From: CALCCV01 sp964388665
GTDB taxonomy: Bacteria > Bdellovibrionota > Bdellovibrionia > Bdellovibrionales > Bdellovibrionaceae
Assembly (NCBI GenBank): GCA_964388665.1
Contig: CAYMBJ010000028.1
Coordinates: forward strand, 1-46,374
Reading direction: 5' to 3'
Length of the DNA: 46,374 bases
Both the position numbers and the translations under genes were made by a program. Positions 42,020-46,374 of this stretch are shown piece by piece. Every line of letters begins with the position of its first letter. Positions within the stretch are counted from its first letter, which is position 1. Below the pieces are notes generated by a model. It was given only the letters and a program-made list of their open reading frames with translations, ran no database searches and was not told the origin of the DNA.

Positions 42020-43309
42020 CTATCTCAAAATTCCTTTTAGTGGTGGAAACTTTGCCGGATCTAGGCCCATCGCGATGCGCTCACTCGTCGAAAAGGAATC
42101 TCCGAGAAGTGCTCCGTAGACGCGTTCCGGAGAAATGAAATCAAAAGCGGTGCTTTCAAGTTCGGCTTGATTGCTTGCAACAATATTTTGCGCATTGACG
42201 GGCAATCCCCAGAGGGTGCTAGCACCGGTCAAAGAGTTCGCCCTTGAAATCAGTCTTGAGCCGCCGATGCTTTGATTTCCTTTCACCGGGCCACCAGCCA
42301 GCAAAAACGAGTTTGATTGCGGGTTGTGGTCCTTTCCTTGTGAGGCATTGAGTGCTGGGGTGCGGGTAAAGTCAGTGACAACCGCAAATACAGTTGTATC
42401 GAACAAAGACTTTCCAGAATCCTTAAAGGGCGTGGCCTTAAAGGCATTGAATATTTGCGCCACGTGATTCCATGCATCTGTCTGAGAGCTCATCTGTGTA
42501 GAAAAATGATTGGCATGAGAATCTATCGTACCATTGACTGAGAGATTGATCTTTGCCTGAAAGGCCACAGAGCTCGCAAAAGCCGCCAGAATCATCCGTT
42601 CACTAACAGAAACTCCACTGAGGGCATTCTCAATTTGCAGTTGCCTAAAAGTAGAGAACAAGGTGGAGGTTTCTTGCCTTGCCTTACAGGATTCAATCAA
42701 TGCCTCATCAAAAAATCCTCCACTTTGTCCGGGCAATTGCGAGCATATGAAATCAAGATTGATCGATTTACTCGAAAGAGCCACCAAATCAATGGGCGCC
42801 GTGATGCTGAATTTGTCTAGCATTCCGGTGTTGACGCCCCCTTGGACCAGCACGCCGCGACTTCCTAGCTTTTTTGTACCAAGAGTGAGCGGAAAGTCGG
42901 GCAGTCCGGCTCCTTTTGCCGAGGTCGCATAAACTAAGTTTGCACCATGATCAACATTCGTTTCATGCATGACAATGCCATTAACTGCAACGAGCGAATT
43001 GGCAAAAGGCACCAGTGCTTTGGCCGCTGGCCCAAAGGAAAGCCCTCCTGCCTGAATGATTTCATCGGGGCGATAGCCAAGAAAAAGATCCTTCTCACTG
43101 GGATTATTAGAAAAGGGTTCTAATCCTAGAGTGGAGTCCATGCCTCCGGAGACAACAATAAGAACAAAAAATCTCGGCACATCCGCCTCAAGCTGCGCCT
43201 TTGCAAACAGAGGGGATTTGACGATCGCGCTCCCGAGAAACAAATTTGCAGCACCCTTTAAAAAAGACCTTCGTTGCAGGATTGTATCCATTTTTCTATG
43301 CCTCTTCAT
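42020..43309 (-). CDS. DUF1501 family Tat-exported protein
   Basis: This 429-residue protein has a twin-arginine signal (QRRSFLKGAANLFLGSAIVKSPLFA) and the DUF1501 core: FVLIVVSGGMDSTLGLEPF, LVAVNGIVMHETNVDHGANLVYAT, VFAVVTDFTRTPALNASQGKDHNP, NSFLLAGGPVKG. DUF1501 proteins are related to the alkaline-phosphatase/sulfatase fold and usually sit beside DUF1800, DUF1549 or DUF1588 proteins, but their activity is unknown. The ATG at 43309 lies 2 nt after the upstream stop, with GAGG upstream; an internal ATG at 43291 would start nearer the Tat motif. It is the last gene of a four-gene operon. Confidence 0.87.
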   Translation of the reverse strand: MKRHRKMDTILQRRSFLKGAANLFLGSAIVKSPLFAKAQLEADVPRFFVLIVVSGGMDSTLGLEPFSNNPSEKDLFLGYRPDEIIQAGGLSFGPAAKALVPFANSLVAVNGIVMHETNVDHGANLVYATSAKGAGLPDFPLTLGTKKLGSRGVLVQGGVNTGMLDKFSITAPIDLVALSSKSINLDFICSQLPGQSGGFFDEALIESCKARQETSTLFSTFRQLQIENALSGVSVSERMILAAFASSVAFQAKINLSVNGTIDSHANHFSTQMSSQTDAWNHVAQIFNAFKATPFKDSGKSLFDTTVFAVVTDFTRTPALNASQGKDHNPQSNSFLLAGGPVKGNQSIGGSRLISRANSLTGASTLWGLPVNAQNIVASNQAELESTAFDFISPERVYGALLGDSFSTSERIAMGLDPAKFPPLKGILR

Positions 43310-43311
43310 TC

Positions 43312-44079
43312 TTAAAACCTCAAAATGTCTTTCATCAAAATCATGTATTTTGTAAAAGCCAATAGCGTCAGTATATTGCTATCATTTCTTATTGAACCAA
43401 TGTTCATCGTGCCTGGTGGGCTCGTCTTGAACATAGTTACGAAATCAGAAAGCTGATCTTTAATCTGTTGCCCCTGAGTACCCAGTCCGCGATACTCCAA
43501 AACATCATCATCGCCCACCAGATAAAGCAGTTGATACGAAACCACCTCTTGCAGATCTGATTCGCTGATCTCTTCCAATCTGCAAGTTTTTAGCGACTCA
43601 AGAAAATATCCGTTGTTCTCCATATTGCAGAGAGAAGCGATCCGATCGCCCAATAGTTTCTTAACAAGATCAAAATTTAGAGTTACTCGATGGGAGCCAG
43701 GTGGAAAACTGGTGGATTGCATGAGAGCTCCGTACTCAGATTGCAATAGATCAGCTATCGTAATTGCATACCACTCGACAAAACTCATTCCTGGACGTAT
43801 GTGAACTGGCTTGCCAGTGGCAGCGTTGCTGTCGCCCATGATGTATCTATTGAAATCATTAAATTGAAATGAAGCGCTTTCTTTGGATTCTAAAGGGAAG
43901 CTGGCTTTGAGCATTTCCATGAGAACAGGTGGGGAGGGATATCTGGACCAGGTTTTCTCAAACGAAATGTCAAACAGAAATCCTGGTGCTGGTTTTGCGA
44001 TAGCCGAAAATCCGATAAAAAGAGACGCAACAGTGGCGCAGGCTTTCATCGCCACACAATTACAAATTTTGATGCTCAT
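43312..44079 (-). CDS. Exported protein of unknown function in the DUF1501 operon
   Basis: This 255-residue protein starts at ATG 44079 (AAGGA upstream). Its signal peptide (MKACATVASLFIGFSAIAKPAPG) is cleaved near AIA-KP. The mature part has a possible Cys pair (SLCNMENNGYFLESLKTC) and no recognised domain. It lies between the DUF1588-like gene (14-nt gap) and the DUF1501 gene (2-nt gap), so it is a fixed operon partner. Its composition suggests a soluble periplasmic protein. Confidence 0.72.
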   Translation of the reverse strand: MSIKICNCVAMKACATVASLFIGFSAIAKPAPGFLFDISFEKTWSRYPSPPVLMEMLKASFPLESKESASFQFNDFNRYIMGDSNAATGKPVHIRPGMSFVEWYAITIADLLQSEYGALMQSTSFPPGSHRVTLNFDLVKKLLGDRIASLCNMENNGYFLESLKTCRLEEISESDLQEVVSYQLLYLVGDDDVLEYRGLGTQGQQIKDQLSDFVTMFKTSPPGTMNIGSIRNDSNILTLLAFTKYMILMKDILRF

Positions 44080-44093
44080 TTGCCGTTCCTTTC

Positions 44094-45587
44094 TTAAAGT
44101 TCTGGAAGCCACAACTGGCCATTTTCATCTTGAGCGCCTTTGTTCAGCCAGCTCTTCACGGCTTGTAAGTCCGCCTCAGGCCATTTTTGCCAATTTGCCG
44201 GCATTTTTCCTTTTTCGCCAGGAGCGCGACTCACCCGTTCCCGCATTTTCGTCAACCAACCAATGATTTCTGCATCACTCAGATTGCTCGAAAATATTTT
44301 AGAAAACTGTGGGGGTACAACATTAAACATATAGGGATCATCACTATGGCATGAATCACAAGTTTTTAAATGTTCCCTGACTTTAACGAAGGAGTCTTCG
44401 AGGCCTTGCTCGGGCTCTTCATAAAACTCGGGTTGGTTCACGAGGTGAGCGATATAGTCTTTTGTTCTGCGGCCGAGACGATTGAAATCATCCACCAATT
44501 CTTGTTCTCGCTTTTCAGATAGAGGAACATCGGTGCCAATGAATTGATTCCAAAACCAACGCACCTGGCAGCGCGCATACTCTGGCTGCTTGACGATTTC
44601 GCGAGCCAGACCACCAATACCGATCACGTTCTCTTGCAAGTCGCCACTTGAGCGGCGGATCACGAGACTTCCAGCAGCGGGGAAAGGGCTCAAGACATAA
44701 CCAGTGCCCTGGAGTGTTCGTCCCATTGGGTCCAACTTGCTGTGGCAACCCACACATGAGGCTTGTGTACCGTGTGGATCGGCAATGGCTTTTTCTAGAT
44801 CCTCCTCGGTCACGCTCTCATGCTGTGCCAAAAGGTATTTTAGGTAGCGGTTCTTTTTGTCTGGTTCTTCAGGAATCACGGGAAACATGGGATCACAGAG
44901 AAAGATCCGATACACCTGGGAGGCTCGCCCGCGATTTTTATTTACGTCTGTTGTCGAAAATCTCCGAAAGAATCTCGGTGTGCTCAGGAGGCCAGCGACT
45001 CGAGGGTCCTTGGCTGAAAAATACAGGCGCGTGGGGGCAATTTTTGCGTCATAGTCAATTTGCCGTCTCGCTAAAAGTTTTCCTTCTCTCGGCAAATTTG
45101 GGCGAAGGAGCGAAAAGAAATCAAAGTCAGAAAAGGGATTGGCTCTAAATGAGAAATTGGCTTGTTGGGGTTCCAAATGATATGTGGTCCCAGTCAGGAG
45201 TTTGTCCCAACTTTGATTCTTGCTGAATACCTCTGCTACGAGTCGTGTAAATGGATCTTCTATATGTTTTTCTTCGAAGGCTCCGCTGGTATAGAGAGTT
45301 TCGGGGCCGAAAAAGGTTCTCAATTTGAACTGTTCCAATTGCCAGTAGACCATTGATTGACTTAACAAATTGGAATCTAAAAATTCCTGAGTTTTGTTTC
45401 TCAAATAGGCCTTCTGATCACCTGGTTGAACATCACGCAGGCTCATTTTTTCTTCAATGCTCAAAGGGCGACTTCGAACCGATTTCGCCAGTTTGTCCAT
45501 TTTGACGGAGAATGGCATTTCCGCTGCAAAGCCAGAAACAGAAGAGAGGCCAAATGCAATAAGAAAAAGAATGCTATTTACTGTCAT
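44094..45587 (-). CDS. DUF1588-like exported protein with two haem-binding CxxCH motifs
   Basis: The 497-residue protein has a signal peptide (about 1-22, cleaved near GFAA-E). A DUF1588-like segment, RVAGLLSTPRFFRRFSTTDVNKNRG...YRIFLCDPMFPVIP, resembles 'raGLLt.paFl...s....tsPv.RG..i...lLC.p.pPpP'. CVGCH (Cys278, Cys281, His282) in CVGCHSKLDPMGR is the usual DUF1588/1585 haem site. A second, C-terminal cytochrome c domain carries CDSCH (Cys410, Cys413, His414). KMPANWQKWP provides a candidate axial Met. It probably receives haem in the periplasm. The start is ATG 45587, 11 nt after the upstream stop. Confidence 0.78.
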   Translation of the reverse strand: MTVNSILFLIAFGLSSVSGFAAEMPFSVKMDKLAKSVRSRPLSIEEKMSLRDVQPGDQKAYLRNKTQEFLDSNLLSQSMVYWQLEQFKLRTFFGPETLYTSGAFEEKHIEDPFTRLVAEVFSKNQSWDKLLTGTTYHLEPQQANFSFRANPFSDFDFFSLLRPNLPREGKLLARRQIDYDAKIAPTRLYFSAKDPRVAGLLSTPRFFRRFSTTDVNKNRGRASQVYRIFLCDPMFPVIPEEPDKKNRYLKYLLAQHESVTEEDLEKAIADPHGTQASCVGCHSKLDPMGRTLQGTGYVLSPFPAAGSLVIRRSSGDLQENVIGIGGLAREIVKQPEYARCQVRWFWNQFIGTDVPLSEKREQELVDDFNRLGRRTKDYIAHLVNQPEFYEEPEQGLEDSFVKVREHLKTCDSCHSDDPYMFNVVPPQFSKIFSSNLSDAEIIGWLTKMRERVSRAPGEKGKMPANWQKWPEADLQAVKSWLNKGAQDENGQLWLPEL

Positions 45588-45598
45588 TGATTCGTTTC

Positions 45599-46374
45599 CT
45601 ATTCAAGATATTCAATCTTCAAAAATGTTTGTAGTATGGACTCTTCTAAGGTCCCAAAGCTCGAAGGGGCCTTGAGGTGATCCTTGCTAACAATAATCAA
45701 CTTCGATTCTATAGCTTCTGTTTCTGCTATGGCCTTTTGAAAGACTGGCGAAACGCCGCCACGAATGCCCACCTGGCAAATCTCAAAAGTCTTTGGATCT
45801 TTGTATAGTGTTGCTGAGGAGCTGTCCTGACCAAACAGCGCAATCGCCAAAGGTGCACCCGCAGCAAACCCATTTACACAAAGACCACCGTCACAGGCTG
45901 TCATCTTTAAATCCACAAATGAATACTGAATTCGATTTTCATTAACGCCAGTTTCAGGATTGGTTCCCATCTCCTCAACGGCCCAGTTGAGAAAATTCAT
46001 CTGCTTGGGCAATTCAGATCTTCCTCCAAATGCAGCGTAGTCTTCACATGCAAGGCGATGTGGCTTCATGTCTCCAATCAGCTCAGAAGGCAACTCAGTG
46101 TTTAACGAATTGAGGAAATATATAAAGATGACATCGCTGCCACCTAAATCTTTGCGGTACTTTAATTTCGTGCCAATCTTTTCGGACTCAGGGTGCTTTG
46201 TCCATAAAAACTCAACCGTATATAACTTTATAGATGCAGAATATTCACATAAAGTGTGTTGCGACTCAGAACAGGTTGATTGAAACACTTCAACTGGAGC
46301 GGAAACGTCGTCTATAAACTGAAGTGTATTGCGCAGTACTTGATCTGACAACTCGACCTCGAATTTGAGTTGTC
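45599..46374 (-). CDS. Unknown protein, 5' end cut by the window edge
   Basis: The reading frame is open from 45599 to the right edge. Upstream of an in-frame TTG at 46351 it continues without a stop (residues QLKFEVEL precede SDQVLRNT), so the true start is probably outside. The visible 250-plus residues hold Cys pairs (FQSTCSESQHTLCEY, MTACDGGLCVNG) and a FAAGAPLAIALFGQDSSSATLY segment, suggesting an exported, disulfide-containing protein. I recognise no family. It is the first visible gene of the operon with the DUF1588-like and DUF1501 proteins. Confidence 0.7.
   Translation of the reverse strand, partial: QLKFEVELSDQVLRNTLQFIDDVSAPVEVFQSTCSESQHTLCEYSASIKLYTVEFLWTKHPESEKIGTKLKYRKDLGGSDVIFIYFLNSLNTELPSELIGDMKPHRLACEDYAAFGGRSELPKQMNFLNWAVEEMGTNPETGVNENRIQYSFVDLKMTACDGGLCVNGFAAGAPLAIALFGQDSSSATLYKDPKTFEICQVGIRGGVSPVFQKAIAETEAIESKLIIVSKDHLKAPSSFGTLEESILQTFLKIEYLE

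Overview
The window looks like chromosomal DNA from a Gram-negative, aerobic bacterium of the Bdellovibrio type (Bdellovibrionota, formerly Deltaproteobacteria). This is inferred from gene content: a complete type II secretion system with GspN, a Bacteroides-aerotolerance (Bat) operon, SpoVG in a Gram-negative setting, many exported proteins and lipoproteins, and frequent GTG/TTG starts with strong Shine-Dalgarno sequences. No phage, insertion sequence, CRISPR array or rRNA was seen. Coding density is high, and most genes lie in tight operons with ATGA or TAGTG overlaps.

Layout. (1) 48-3554, minus strand: tRNA-Gln(TTG), spoVG, a DegP/HtrA protease, a DUF1844 protein, and an M48-like membrane protein whose metal-binding motif is lost. 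(2) 3747-11375, plus strand: a seven-gene Bat operon (moxR, DUF58, a novel one-TM protein, batA, batB, batC, batD). (3) 11365-16304: assorted envelope genes, namely a degenerate GT2-like protein, a DUF2799 lipoprotein, a GT9 heptosyltransferase-like enzyme, an outer-membrane beta-barrel protein, a small lipoprotein and a repeat-helical protein. (4) 16278-33896: the type II secretion locus, all on the minus strand, in two blocks. gspC-D-E-F-G-H-I-J-K is separated from gspL-M-N by a 3.7-kb segment holding a two-haem lipoprotein with a 40-residue Pro-Thr linker, a secreted polyhydroxyalkanoate depolymerase-like esterase and an unknown exported protein. The esterase is a natural candidate cargo of the secretion system. 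(5) 34341-38909, plus strand: an M14 carboxypeptidase, a periplasmic thioredoxin/TPR protein and a class I photolyase.

(6) 38893-41862, minus strand: an unusual operon of a NhaR-like LysR regulator, a protein resembling the bacterial archaeo-eukaryotic release factor (eRF1-like) family, a one-TM protein, and an HPF/RaiA-like ribosome hibernation factor. The three downstream genes overlap by 4 nt each. The two intergenic regions flanking the regulator share a repeated ATAGAT motif, and a perfect 9-bp inverted repeat lies just before the release-factor-like gene's ribosome-binding site. I consider this the best candidate for an under-described system: regulated translation arrest or ribosome preservation. 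(7) 42020-46374, minus strand: a four-gene operon of exported proteins (DUF1501 Tat substrate, unknown secreted protein, DUF1588-like di-haem protein, unknown protein cut by the window edge).

Functionally, the window is dominated by envelope biogenesis, protein export and quality control. All functions are inferred from motifs read by eye; no database search was run.
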